The notes under the pieces were generated by a model. That model worked only from the letters and a program-made list of their open reading frames with translations. It had not been told where the DNA came from and ran no database searches. Position numbers and translations under genes: made by a program. From Alphaproteobacteria bacterium UBA830 (GTDB lineage Bacteria > Pseudomonadota > Alphaproteobacteria > MPNO01 > UBA830): 58,651 bases of DNA. Below are positions 6,123-15,068 of the stretch, one piece after another. The stretch lies in assembly GCA_905181725.1 (NCBI GenBank), contig CAJIYX010000110.1, positions 1 to 58,651 of the forward strand. The letters are read 5' to 3'. Each line of letters opens with the position of its first letter. Position 1 is the stretch's first letter.

Positions 6123-8921
6123 ATGACCGAGGCACCATCTCCCGACCTGACTCCCGACGGTACGCCCGCCGCCACACCAACAGCCAACCCGCGGCCGCTC
6201 GACATGCCCGCCCTCGCGGTAGGCCACCGGGGCGCTGTCCTGCGGCAGCCGGACGGGACAGCCGAACAGCTTGCCCCGGTTGCTGTGATCAAACGCCTTT
6301 CCGGTGGTCTGGTGCCTATGGTCTGTCACGCGCTGGCAACGGCACGCCGGCTGAACACATCGCCATTCCCGGCGCTCGACCTGCTGGAAATTTTCGCCTT
6401 TGTCCGCCCCGCGACATTCTGCCGGCCGACACCCTCGGGCCTGGCAGACGCGCTTGGGCTCGAAGTGCCGGGCGATCTCGACGACGAGGCGCGTATCCTG
6501 CAGCTGGCGGGCGGCGCATTGCTGACCGATCTGATCCGGATAGAACCCGGCCGCGACCGCGATCTGGCGGCGGAAACCGCCCGCATGATGGAAGCGGCCA
6601 ACTGGGGCTGGACGCCGCTGGTGCTGCGCGCTCTCGCCGCCGAAGTCCCGCCGGCGATGGACGGCCTTGCCAACCGCGCGCTCGAAATCTGGCGGCGGCT
6701 GCCCGAATGGTCAGAATTCGCCCCCGACGTACAGCCGGGCAACTTGCCTGTGCCCGAGGACGAAACGCGGGCCCGGCTCGCAGAACTGGTCGGCAAACAT
6801 GCCGAGGACCGCCCGCAGCAGGGCGACTATGCGGCGGCGGTATCTCACGCGTTCGCGCCGCGCGACGACGAGGACGCGCCCAATACCGTCCTTGCCGAGG
6901 CGGGGACCGGCGTCGGCAAGACCCTCGGCTATATCGCGCCCGCCAGCCTGTGGGCCGAGCGCAATGACGGCACGGTCTGGATCAGCACCTATACAAGAAA
7001 CCTGCAGCGCCAGATCGACAGCGAGCTCGACCGCCTGCACCCAGACCCCAGGGTCAAATCCCGTAAGGTTGTGATCCGCAAGGGCCGCGAAAACTATCTG
7101 TGCCTGCTCAATTACGAAGACGCCGTCACCGGGCTGCGCGGGCGCCCACAGGATTCCATCGGTATGGGGCTGATGGCGCGCTGGGCATCCGCGACCCGTG
7201 ACGGCGATATGGGCGGCGCGGATTTCCCCGCATGGCTGATCGACATAGCGACCCCACGGAACACGGTAGGACTGGCAGACCGACGCGGCGAATGTATCTA
7301 TTCGGCCTGCGCCCATTATCACCGCTGTTTCGTTGAAAAGACCGTCCGCCGCGCCAAGCGTGCAGACATCGTGGTCGCCAATCACGCGCTGGTCCTGGCC
7401 CAGATCGCGACCGGCGGCATGGATGACGGCCAGATTCCGACACGGATGATCTTCGACGAAGGACACCATCTGTTCGACGCTGCCGACAGCGCGTTCGCCG
7501 CCCAGCTGAGCGGCCAGGAGGGCGCCGAGCTGCGCCGCTGGCTGCTGGGACCGGAAGAAGGCCGCAAGACCCGTGCCCGCGGCCTGCAGCGCCGGATTGA
7601 AGACGTGGCGGCACTGGATGAGCGTATCGGCGAGTTTGTCGACGCCATTGTCGAAGCGGCAGACGCGCTGCCCGGCGACGGCTGGAACCAGCGCATCGCC
7701 GGCGGCACCGCGCGCGGAGATGCCGAGCTGTTCCTCGCCGAAATTCGTCAGCAGGTTTACGCCCGCGCCAAGGACGCCCGATCTCCCTATGACCTGGAGA
7801 TCGAAACCGACAACCCGGTACCCGGCCTCCTTGATGCAGCGCGCGCGTTGCGTGAATCTCTCAACCGACTGATCCAGCCAATGCGCGCCCTCGCAGAGCG
7901 GTTGCTGCTGGTGCTGGACGAGAATTCGAGCGATCTCGACACGCCGACACGCAACCGCATCGAAAGCGTCAGCCGGGGCCTGCGCCGCCGCGCGGAGGGC
8001 GAGCTTGAAGCGTGGAAATCCATGCTGAATGCGCTGGCGGAAGGCGTGCCGGAAGAATTCGTCGACTGGTTCTCCGTCACCCGGTCGCAGGGGCGCGACA
8101 GCGATGTCAGCATGCACCGCCACTGGATCGACCCGATGCTGCCCTTTGCCAAAACCGTCGCCGAACCGGCGCACGGTCTCGTGGTGACATCTGCGACACT
8201 CCGCGACGGGACCGGTGATAACGAGGTCGACTGGCAGTCGGCGGAACAGAGGACGGGTGCGGTTCACCTGGAACAGCCGCCCTATCGCGCACAGGTCACG
8301 TCGCCGTTCAATTATACGGAACAGACACGAGTCCTGGTCGTCACCGATGTGCGCAAGGACGACATGAGCCAGGTCGCCGCGGCCTATCGTGAATTATTCG
8401 TCGCCTCGGGCGGCGGCGCGCTCGGCCTGTTCACGGCGATCAGCCGGTTGCGCAGCGTGCATGAGCGGATCGCGCCGCCACTTGAAGAATTGGGTTACTC
8501 GCTGCTTGCCCAGCATGTCGACCGTATGGATACCGGCAGCCTGGTGGAGATCTTCCGGGCCGAGGAAGGGTCCTGCCTGCTCGGCACCGATGCGGTGCGC
8601 GACGGTGTCGACGTGCCCGGCCGCAGCCTGCGGCTGATCGTGTTCGACCGCGTGCCGTGGCCGCGACCGTCAATCCTTCACCGGGCACGCCGAAAGGCCT
8701 TCACCCGGTCGCGCTATGATGACCTGATCACGCGCCTGCGGCTGAAACAGGCCTATGGGCGATTGATCCGCCGGTCCACTGATTCCGGCGTGTTCGTCAT
8801 GCTGGATCCGATGATGCCGTCGCGGCTCGCCGGCGCCTTCCCGGACGGGGTGGAGATCCAGCGGGTCGGGCTCGCCGAGGCGGTTGCCGCGACACGAGAC
8901 TTCCTGTCGCAGGCGGAATAA
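6123..8921 (+). CDS. dinG: DinG/XPD-like ATP-dependent DNA helicase with N-terminal extension
   Basis: 932-residue superfamily 2 helicase. Walker A is EAGTGVGKT at about residue 258. The iron-sulfur cysteines are in NYLCLLN and GECIYSACAHYHRC, and the DEAH-type box reads FDEGHHLFD. The C-terminal helicase half contains VTSATLRDG, LLGTDAVRDGVDVPG and the motif VI region LRLKQAYGRLIRR. E. coli DinG is about 715 residues with Walker A near residue 50, so roughly 200 extra N-terminal residues precede the motor here. The family unwinds 5'-3' and acts on R-loops, D-loops or damaged forks. No ribosome site is seen; TATACT ends six bases before the ATG, which suggests a leaderless message. Confidence 0.9.
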   Translation: MTEAPSPDLTPDGTPAATPTANPRPLDMPALAVGHRGAVLRQPDGTAEQLAPVAVIKRLSGGLVPMVCHALATARRLNTSPFPALDLLEIFAFVRPATFCRPTPSGLADALGLEVPGDLDDEARILQLAGGALLTDLIRIEPGRDRDLAAETARMMEAANWGWTPLVLRALAAEVPPAMDGLANRALEIWRRLPEWSEFAPDVQPGNLPVPEDETRARLAELVGKHAEDRPQQGDYAAAVSHAFAPRDDEDAPNTVLAEAGTGVGKTLGYIAPASLWAERNDGTVWISTYTRNLQRQIDSELDRLHPDPRVKSRKVVIRKGRENYLCLLNYEDAVTGLRGRPQDSIGMGLMARWASATRDGDMGGADFPAWLIDIATPRNTVGLADRRGECIYSACAHYHRCFVEKTVRRAKRADIVVANHALVLAQIATGGMDDGQIPTRMIFDEGHHLFDAADSAFAAQLSGQEGAELRRWLLGPEEGRKTRARGLQRRIEDVAALDERIGEFVDAIVEAADALPGDGWNQRIAGGTARGDAELFLAEIRQQVYARAKDARSPYDLEIETDNPVPGLLDAARALRESLNRLIQPMRALAERLLLVLDENSSDLDTPTRNRIESVSRGLRRRAEGELEAWKSMLNALAEGVPEEFVDWFSVTRSQGRDSDVSMHRHWIDPMLPFAKTVAEPAHGLVVTSATLRDGTGDNEVDWQSAEQRTGAVHLEQPPYRAQVTSPFNYTEQTRVLVVTDVRKDDMSQVAAAYRELFVASGGGALGLFTAISRLRSVHERIAPPLEELGYSLLAQHVDRMDTGSLVEIFRAEEGSCLLGTDAVRDGVDVPGRSLRLIVFDRVPWPRPSILHRARRKAFTRSRYDDLITRLRLKQAYGRLIRRSTDSGVFVMLDPMMPSRLAGAFPDGVEIQRVGLAEAVAATRDFLSQAE

Positions 8922-8978
8922 CTTGACGCATCAGCGAGGGAGCCTTACCTGCGGGAGCAACAAGGAGAAGATATCGTT

Positions 8979-9389
8979 ATGAGCAGCCTCAATCCGCACG
9001 CCGCCCTGGTACACACGATGGTCATCGCATCTGCGATCGACGCCGAAATGACAGATGTGGAACTCCTGCGTATCGGCCAGCTCGTCGATCGTATGCCGGC
9101 ATTTGACGATTACGAACCCGACGACCTGACTACGGATGCCGAAGCCTGCGCCGAAGTACTGGCCAGTGACGGCGGTGTCGACGCAGCGATTACCCAGATC
9201 AAGGAAGCCTTGCCCGCCCGCCTGCGCGAGACGGCTTACGCGTTTGCCTGCGAGATCGTCGCCGCCGACGGCCATGCCAGCCAGGAAGAGCTGCAGCTTC
9301 TCGAAGTCCTGTCCTACGATCTGGAAATCGATCCGCTTGCAGCCGCCGCCATCCAGCGCGGTACAAGGGCTCGTCACACCAGCCTCTAG
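8979..9389 (+). CDS. TerB-like helical protein
   Basis: 136 residues, nearly all predicted helix, resembling the TerB (tellurite resistance B) domain. It opens with an Asp/Glu-rich pair of helices (IDAEMTDVELLRIGQLVD) and ends with a second one (FACEIVAADGHASQEELQLLEVL), the acidic metal-binding pattern of the family. A strong AAGGAG lies ten bases before the ATG. It follows dinG in the same direction. No other ter genes are present, so a general stress or metal-sensing role is likelier than tellurite resistance. This is a fold-level call. Confidence 0.7.
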   Translation: MSSLNPHAALVHTMVIASAIDAEMTDVELLRIGQLVDRMPAFDDYEPDDLTTDAEACAEVLASDGGVDAAITQIKEALPARLRETAYAFACEIVAADGHASQEELQLLEVLSYDLEIDPLAAAAIQRGTRARHTSL

Positions 9390-9518
9390 GCATATTGCTT
9401 CCCAGGCGGGCCGATGAGGGGCGAGTGACATAGCGCCGCAGAAGGTTGCCTATGGGGCGTTCGCCGATTATTTAGTTGGGAACTCGACTGAACAACGGGT
9501 CCGGACTCTGCTGATCAT

Positions 9519-10556
9519 ATGGCGACAACACGCCCCGCTGCGCCGCTGAAGGCGATCGAATACTGGCTGTATGCCTGTTGCGCGCTGGTTTTCGCGATGG
9601 TGCTGCTGGGCGGCATCACCCGGCTAACCGAATCCGGCCTGTCGATTGTCTATTGGCGCCCCTTCACTGGCTGGATACCGCCGATGAACGAAGCGGCTTG
9701 GACCGCCGTTTTCGATTCCTATCGGGAATCGCCAGAATTCCAGAAACTGAACTTCTGGATGGCGCTTGACGATTTCAAACGGATTTTCTGGCTTGAGTAT
9801 CTCCACCGGGTTCTCGGCCGCATCATCGGCATCGCCTATTTTCTGCCCTTCGCATGGTTTTTGATCCGCTACCGCCTGCCCGCGGGCCTGACCGGTCGGT
9901 TGGCAATCCTGTTCGTCCTTGGTGGTCTTCAGGGCGCGCTAGGCTGGTACATGGTAAAATCCGGCCTGGTCGATCAGCCATCGGTCAGCCAGTACCGACT
10001 GGCAGCGCATCTCGGCCTCGCAGTCGTGATTTATGCAGCCATGCTCTACACCGCACTGGGTCTCAGAAAAATTCTGGCAGCTGCCGTGCCCATTTCCCGC
10101 GGTACACACAAACCCGTCTCTCGCGGTGCGCGTAATCTGAGTATTCTGATTTTCATCACTATGACCTGGGGTGCCTTCGTCGCCGGCATGGATGGCGGCG
10201 CCGTGTTCACAACGTTTCCATTGATGGACGGGGGGATCCTGCCGCCGAATGCCCTGTCGATGTCACCAATCTGGCTGAACCTGTTCGAGAATATCGGTAC
10301 AGTCCAGTTCATCCACCGGGTACTCGCCATCTGCACGGTCATTGCAGCGCTCTGGTTCTGGTGGGCACACCGGCTAGCGAAATCGCGAGCAACGACGCTG
10401 GTCGCCGTGTTTGCCGCGCTGCAGTTCTGCCTCGGTATCGCGACGATCCTGTCCGGTGCGTCGATTTATATCGCCTGGGCCCATCAGGGCGGCGCCATGC
10501 TTTTATTCACCACGGCAATCTGGACTTGGCGTCTTGGGGCATCTTGGGGCGACTGA
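9519..10556 (+). CDS. ctaA: Heme A synthase CtaA (COX15)
   Basis: 345-residue inner-membrane heme O hydroxylase that supplies heme A for cytochrome oxidase. Eight TM segments are expected. The four conserved heme-ligand histidines are visible in LEYLHRVLGR, RLAAHLGLAV, QFIHRVLAIC and IAWAHQGGAM. The first loop has the conserved GGITRLTESGLSIVYWRP segment of the alphaproteobacterial/mitochondrial type, which lacks the extra Cys pair of Bacillus CtaA. It is an orphan here; ctaB, ctaG and oxidase genes are not in the window. Confidence 0.95.
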   Translation: MATTRPAAPLKAIEYWLYACCALVFAMVLLGGITRLTESGLSIVYWRPFTGWIPPMNEAAWTAVFDSYRESPEFQKLNFWMALDDFKRIFWLEYLHRVLGRIIGIAYFLPFAWFLIRYRLPAGLTGRLAILFVLGGLQGALGWYMVKSGLVDQPSVSQYRLAAHLGLAVVIYAAMLYTALGLRKILAAAVPISRGTHKPVSRGARNLSILIFITMTWGAFVAGMDGGAVFTTFPLMDGGILPPNALSMSPIWLNLFENIGTVQFIHRVLAICTVIAALWFWWAHRLAKSRATTLVAVFAALQFCLGIATILSGASIYIAWAHQGGAMLLFTTAIWTWRLGASWGD

Positions 10557-10573
10557 GACGGCCAAGGCAACGC

Positions 10574-10602
10574 TTGACGGTAATTGCGGAGAAGCGTATC
10601 TA
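10574..10602 (+). promoter_or_regulatory. Candidate sigma-70 promoter of metZ
   Basis: TTGACG (10574-10579) and TATCTA (10597-10602) are separated by 17 bases. The -35 box is strong and the -10 box is poor. Transcription would start near 10609, just before the riboswitch. Confidence 0.45.
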
Positions 10603-10611
10603 GCTGCCTTC

Positions 10612-10670
10612 TCGTGGAGATTTGAGCCGACCGGCTTGCGGCCACGTAAAAAAAATCGCTAAAAGGTCGG
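10612..10670 (+). ncRNA. SAM-II riboswitch upstream of metZ
   Basis: The sequence matches the SAM-II (metA_II) pattern. P1 is CGTGG (10613-10617) pairing with CCACG (10642-10646). The conserved GATTTGA lies in the loop (10619-10625), and GCTAAAAGG follows at 10658-10666. The pseudoknot P2 can form between CCGACC (10627-10632) and GGTCGG (10665-10670). SAM-II is known in alphaproteobacteria upstream of methionine and SAM biosynthesis genes and shuts them off when SAM binds. The downstream gene is metZ, as expected. Confidence 0.93.
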
Positions 10671-10679
10671 AGGTTCCTG

Positions 10680-10712
10680 AAACCCCGGCCCATCAGTCGG
10701 GGGTTTTTATTT
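10680..10712 (+). terminator. SAM-dependent intrinsic terminator in the metZ leader
   Basis: CCCCGGC (10683-10689) pairs with GTCGGGG (10696-10702), followed by TTTTTATTT. A competing 10-bp antiterminator is possible: 10665-10675 (A10671 bulged) with 10681-10690, loop 10676-10680. It uses both the 3' strand of riboswitch P2 and the 5' strand of the terminator, so the states exclude each other. Confidence 0.8.
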
Positions 10713-10735
10713 GGGCGAAAGCCCGGGAGCACTAA

Positions 10736-11941
10736 ATGGCAGTCAACAAACCCGTTCAGGATAGCTGGCGCGCGCAAACCCTTGCAGTGCGCGGCGGGAC
10801 GAAACGCAGCGAATTCGGCGAAACCAGCGAAGCGATCTACGCCACGTCCGGCTATGTCTATGAATATGCCGAGCAGGCCGAAGACGCCTTCAAGGACCGG
10901 GTCGACCGGTTTATCTATTCGCGTTTTTCGAACCCGACCGTCGATATGTTCCAGGACCGCATGGCGCTGATGGAAGGTGCCGCCGTCGGCAAAGCGACAG
11001 CGACAGGCATGGCGGCCGTGTTTGCGTCCATGGCATCGATGGTGCAGGCGGGCGACCATGTTGTGGGCAGCCGCGCGCTGTTCGGATCCTGCCTGTATAT
11101 TCTGACCGAGATTTTGCCCAAGTGGGGCGTCGAGACGACCATCGTCGACGGCACCGACCTGAACCAGTGGGAAGACGCGCTCAAACGCCCGACAAAATGC
11201 GTCTTTGTCGAAACCCCGTCAAATCCCGGCCTCGACATCGTCGATATCAAGGCAGTCTCGGCGCTTGCCCACAAAGCCGGCGCCAAGGTCATCGTCGACA
11301 ACGTGTTTGCGACACCGTTGCTGCAGAAACCGCTGGAGCTTGGCGCCGACATTGTCGTGTATTCAGCGACCAAGCACATCGACGGCCAGGGAAGATGTCT
11401 CGGCGGCATGGTGCTCGGCGACGCGGATTATTGCGAAAACACGCTAAAACCGTTCCTCCGTCATACCGGCCCGTCGCTCAGTCCGTTCAATGCCTGGGTA
11501 ATGCTGAAGGGGCTCGAAACCCTCGACCTGCGTATCCGGCGACATTGTGAAAATGCCCGCCAGATAGCCGATTATCTTGAAACCCGCTCGGACCTGGTGA
11601 AGGTCCGTTATCCCGGCCTGTCGAGTCACCCGCAGCACGAACTTGCGGCCGCGCAGATGACAGATTTCGGCAGCCTCGTGACGTTTTCGGTCGAAGGCGG
11701 CAAGGAGCGCTGCTTCAGATTTATGAACGCGCTGAAACTGATCGACATATCGAACAACCTCGGCGATTCGAAAAGTCTGATGACCCACCCCGCCACCACC
11801 ACCCATCAGCGGCTCAGCGTGGAAGACCGCGAATCCCTGGGACTGGATGACGGGATGGTACGTCTGTCGATCGGGCTCGAAGACCCGGCGGACGTTCAGG
11901 ACGACCTCGATCAGGCCTTTGCCGCGGCGGCCAAAGCGTAA
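10736..11941 (+). CDS. metZ: O-succinylhomoserine sulfhydrylase MetZ
   Basis: 401-residue PLP enzyme of the Cys/Met metabolism family. It makes homocysteine directly from O-succinylhomoserine and sulfide. The PLP lysine is K213 in [32 protein letters not shown] (split here by length: [12 protein letters not shown]) and [20 protein letters not shown] are family signatures. The length fits MetZ rather than the longer O-acetylhomoserine (MetY) enzymes. A GGGAG ribosome site lies seven bases upstream, after a GGGC-GAAA-GCCC hairpin. The SAM-II riboswitch controls it, and apaG follows 67 bases later. Confidence 0.94.
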   Translation: MAVNKPVQDSWRAQTLAVRGGTKRSEFGETSEAIYATSGYVYEYAEQAEDAFKDRVDRFIYSRFSNPTVDMFQDRMALMEGAAVGKATATGMAAVFASMASMVQAGDHVVGSRALFGSCLYILTEILPKWGVETTIVDGTDLNQWEDALKRPTKCVFVETPSNPGLDIVDIKAVSALAHKAGAKVIVDNVFATPLLQKPLELGADIVVYSATKHIDGQGRCLGGMVLGDADYCENTLKPFLRHTGPSLSPFNAWVMLKGLETLDLRIRRHCENARQIADYLETRSDLVKVRYPGLSSHPQHELAAAQMTDFGSLVTFSVEGGKERCFRFMNALKLIDISNNLGDSKSLMTHPATTTHQRLSVEDRESLGLDDGMVRLSIGLEDPADVQDDLDQAFAAAAKA

Positions 11942-12008
11942 AAAGGGCAAATTCCACTTCGCGCCGAAATCCGTTAGGATACGCGCCACCACAAACCGGA
12001 AGCGACCC

Positions 12009-12401
12009 ATGTATTCAGCCGTTACCCGAGAAATTCGCGTTCAGGTCGAACCGATTTATCTCGACGACCAGTCCGAACCTGACGACGCCCAGTATGTCTG
12101 GGCCTATCGGGTCCAAATCGAGAATGAGGGCACCGAGACGGTCCAGCTTCTCACACGCTACTGGCACATCACCGACGGTATGGGCCGCGTGCAGGAAGTC
12201 CGCGGCGCCGGCGTAATCGGTGAACAGCCGGTTCTCAATCCCGGTGAAAGCTACGAATACACCAGCGGCACCCCCCTGCCGACACCGTCTGGCATCATGA
12301 AAGGCAGCTATCAGATGAGTACGCCATCGGGCGAGAAATTCGATATAGAGGTACCGGCCTTTTCGCTCGATTGCCCGCACGAGGCGCGGCACCTCAACTG
12401 A
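12009..12401 (+). CDS. apaG: ApaG domain protein
   Basis: 130-residue ApaG protein, the usual length. It starts [18 protein letters not shown] and has the [28 protein letters not shown] and [13 protein letters not shown] motifs of the fibronectin III-like fold. The biochemical role is not settled; ApaG has been linked to Mg/Co and to diadenosine tetraphosphate phenotypes. The ATG at 12009 has GGAAG upstream; the same frame reads back into metZ but is not ApaG-like there. Its place next to metZ is a common alphaproteobacterial arrangement. Confidence 0.95.
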   Translation: MYSAVTREIRVQVEPIYLDDQSEPDDAQYVWAYRVQIENEGTETVQLLTRYWHITDGMGRVQEVRGAGVIGEQPVLNPGESYEYTSGTPLPTPSGIMKGSYQMSTPSGEKFDIEVPAFSLDCPHEARHLN

Positions 12402-12429
12402 CCTGAGCAAACAGCACAGGACCTGAGCC

Positions 12430-13878
12430 TTGCTCGATTTCCGTCCCGTTCTCTACATTATCGGCATTCTGCTGACGACGCTGGCAGCGGCCATGTGCGC
12501 GCCGCTGGTCGCCGACCTTGTGGTGGGTCATCCCGACTGGCAGGTTTTTGCCGGCTCCGCAGGACTGACGGCGTTTATCGGCATCACCCTGATGCTGACG
12601 ACGATGGCGCCGCCTGACCGTTTCTCGGTCCGACAGGCATTCGTGCTGACAACACTGAGCTGGGTTGCGATGACATTCTTTGCATCCCTCCCGTTTGTCT
12701 TCGCCGATCTCGGCCTCAGTTTCACCGATGCGTTTTTTGAGGCGATGTCGGGGCTGACGACGACCGGGTCGACCGTGATCACATCCCTCGATTCCACGCC
12801 AAGCGGCATTCTGCTGTGGCGCGCGATCCTGCAATGGCTGGGCGGCATCGGCATCATCGTAATGTCGATCGCAATCCTGCCAATGCTGAAAATCGGTGGC
12901 AATCAGCTGTTTCAGATGGAATCGTCCGACCGGTCGGAAAAAGTCCTGCCGCGTGTCGCCCAGATCGCCAGTGGCGTCGGTTTTGTCTATCTCGCCCTCA
13001 CCGCCGCCTGCGCAGCGTTCCTATGGCTCGCCGGGCTCAAAGGCTTCGACGCGATCGCCCACGGCATGACGACCATCGCAACCGGTGGGTTTTCGACCCG
13101 CGATGGCTCGATCGGTGCGTTTCTCAATCCAACGGTTGAGATCATTATCACGTGTTTCATGGTCCTGGGCGCCTTGCCTTTCGTGCTCTATCTGCAGGCG
13201 GTGCGCGGAAAACCCCTGGTCGTTTTCCGCGATAGCCAGGTGCGGTGGTTTTTCTGGGTCGTTACGTTTTTCGTCGTCTCCGTGACCCTCGCGCATCACG
13301 TCAGTAACGACATCAACATCTTCCGGGCATTGCGGGAATCCGCGTTCAACGTGGTCTCGATCATTACCGGCACCGGCTTTTCATCTGCGAATTATGCAGG
13401 GTGGGGCGCGTTCGCCACCGGCGTGTTCTTTTTCATCATGTTTATCGGCGGCTGCGCCGGGTCGACGACCTGTTCGATCAAGATTTTCCGCTATCAGGTC
13501 CTGTACGAGACCGCGAAGATGCAGATGAAGCATCTGATCCGCCCGCACGGTATCTTCATCGCGAAGTTTAACGGTCAGCCGATCAGCGACGAAGTTGAAA
13601 ACTCGGTCATGAGCTTCTTCTTCCTGTTCATGCTGACATTCGCCGTGCTGGCAGGCCTGTTGCATTTTATCGGGCTTGATTTTCTGACCGCAATTTCCGC
13701 CGCGGCATCGGCGATCTGCAACGTCGGCCCGGCACTAGGCGATATCATCGGCCCCACCGGGAATTATTCTTCGCTGCCAGACTCCGCGAAATGGGTGCTG
13801 AGCGCCGGCATGCTGCTCGGCCGGCTCGAGCTGTTCACCGTCCTCGTCCTGTTCGCACCCTGGTTCTGGCGTGGCTGA
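12430..13878 (+). CDS. trkH: Trk-type potassium uptake membrane subunit TrkH
   Basis: 482-residue K+ channel-like subunit with four repeats of helix, pore loop and helix. Filter loops are recognisable in SGLTTTGSTV, MTTIATGGFSTRDGS, SIITGTGFSSANY and ICNVGPALG. The initiation codon is TTG (12430), 29 bases after the apaG stop. The regulatory partner TrkA is not in the window. The stop overlaps the argE GTG by 8 bases, so argE is probably read through translational coupling. Confidence 0.93.
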   Translation: MLDFRPVLYIIGILLTTLAAAMCAPLVADLVVGHPDWQVFAGSAGLTAFIGITLMLTTMAPPDRFSVRQAFVLTTLSWVAMTFFASLPFVFADLGLSFTDAFFEAMSGLTTTGSTVITSLDSTPSGILLWRAILQWLGGIGIIVMSIAILPMLKIGGNQLFQMESSDRSEKVLPRVAQIASGVGFVYLALTAACAAFLWLAGLKGFDAIAHGMTTIATGGFSTRDGSIGAFLNPTVEIIITCFMVLGALPFVLYLQAVRGKPLVVFRDSQVRWFFWVVTFFVVSVTLAHHVSNDINIFRALRESAFNVVSIITGTGFSSANYAGWGAFATGVFFFIMFIGGCAGSTTCSIKIFRYQVLYETAKMQMKHLIRPHGIFIAKFNGQPISDEVENSVMSFFFLFMLTFAVLAGLLHFIGLDFLTAISAAASAICNVGPALGDIIGPTGNYSSLPDSAKWVLSAGMLLGRLELFTVLVLFAPWFWRG

Positions 13879-15031
13879 GACACCCCTGCTCGGCGAAACA
13901 AAATCGCTGTTGCGCGATCTGGTCGGGTTCGACACCACGTCGCGAAACTCCAACCTGCCGCTGATCGAGCATGTCGCCGACTATCTTTCGGATCATGGCG
14001 CTGCAACTCGGCTGATCCCGTCCGCCGACGGCGCCAAGGCCAATCTGTTCGCAACCATCGGCCCCGATATTCCGGGCGGCGTCGTGCTCTCGGGCCATTC
14101 CGACGTCGTGCCGGTCGACGGCCAGAACTGGTCCACGGATCCGTTTGCCTTGACCGAGGCCGACGGCAAACTCTATGGCCGCGGCAGCGCCGACATGAAG
14201 GGCTTTATCGCCTGCGCACTTGCGATGGCACCCCGCTTTGCGGAGATGGACCTAAACCGGCCGATCCATTTCGCGTTCTCGTATGACGAGGAAGTCGGCT
14301 GTCTTGGCGTCGGACGGCTGATCGACGTGGTCCTGTCGGAACTACCGCGCCCCGCCGCCGTGATTGTCGGCGAACCGACGGGGATGCAGATCGCCTCCGC
14401 CCATAAGGGCATCTGCGCGATGACCACGACAGTCCGCGGCCGTGAGGCACATTCAAGCCGCCCGCAGGACGGAGTCAACGCCATCAGTGCTGCCGCATCG
14501 CTGGTCTCTTACCTGTATCGGCTGTGCGACGAGCTTGCCGAGACCGACCGCGACGACCGGTTCGAGCCGCCCTTTACGACATTTAATGTGGGCCAGGTCG
14601 GCGGCGGCGACGCCATCAATATCATCGCGCGCGAATGCCTGCTGAACTGGGAGTTTCGCCCGATTCCCGGCGCCGACCCCGCCGACATCATCGCCCGCGT
14701 CGAGGCATGGGTAAAAGACGAACTGTTGCCCCGCATGCTGGCGACCGACCCGTCCTGTGCCGTTGAGAGTATCTGCGAATTTGTCGTCCCGCCGCTCGAC
14801 GCGCCGGAAGGTTCCGTCGCGGAAGCCATCGCGCGCAAGGCGACCGGTCTGAACAGCACCGGCACCGTTGCCTTTGTGACGGAAGCCAGCCTGTTCGCGG
14901 ATGCCGGCGTGCCCGCCATTGTCTGCGGTCCGGGCGATATCGCCCAGGCGCACCAGCCGGACGAGTTTATCGAGATCACGCAGCTCGATTCCTGCCTCGG
15001 ATTTCTGGAACGGATTGCGCTGCCGTCGTAA
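13871..15031 (+). CDS. argE: Acetylornithine deacetylase ArgE (M20 family)
   Basis: 386-residue M20 metallohydrolase. It removes acetate from N2-acetylornithine in arginine biosynthesis. Zinc-site residues are seen in LSGHSDVVPVDG, GRGSADMKGF, SYDEEVGCLG (catalytic Glu and ligand Glu), VGEPTGM and the C-terminal AHQPDEFIE. The start is GTG 13871, inside the end of trkH (8-base overlap). argF and argD lie 4-6 kb away on the other strand. Related M20 deacylases act on other acyl amino acids, but the alignment and the arg genes nearby favour ArgE. Confidence 0.88.
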   Translation: MAETPLLGETKSLLRDLVGFDTTSRNSNLPLIEHVADYLSDHGAATRLIPSADGAKANLFATIGPDIPGGVVLSGHSDVVPVDGQNWSTDPFALTEADGKLYGRGSADMKGFIACALAMAPRFAEMDLNRPIHFAFSYDEEVGCLGVGRLIDVVLSELPRPAAVIVGEPTGMQIASAHKGICAMTTTVRGREAHSSRPQDGVNAISAAASLVSYLYRLCDELAETDRDDRFEPPFTTFNVGQVGGGDAINIIARECLLNWEFRPIPGADPADIIARVEAWVKDELLPRMLATDPSCAVESICEFVVPPLDAPEGSVAEAIARKATGLNSTGTVAFVTEASLFADAGVPAIVCGPGDIAQAHQPDEFIEITQLDSCLGFLERIALPS

Positions 15032-15068
15032 CGGGCGCGCTCTCGGTCAGTAAACCATCCGGTCGCCT

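Noticed and set aside
6711..8267. A 518-codon open frame antisense to dinG
   Set aside because: It is a high-GC shadow of a strongly conserved helicase, with no domain, start signal or sensible composition.
8979..9389. A tellurite resistance operon
   Set aside because: Only a TerB-like domain is present; no other ter gene is nearby.
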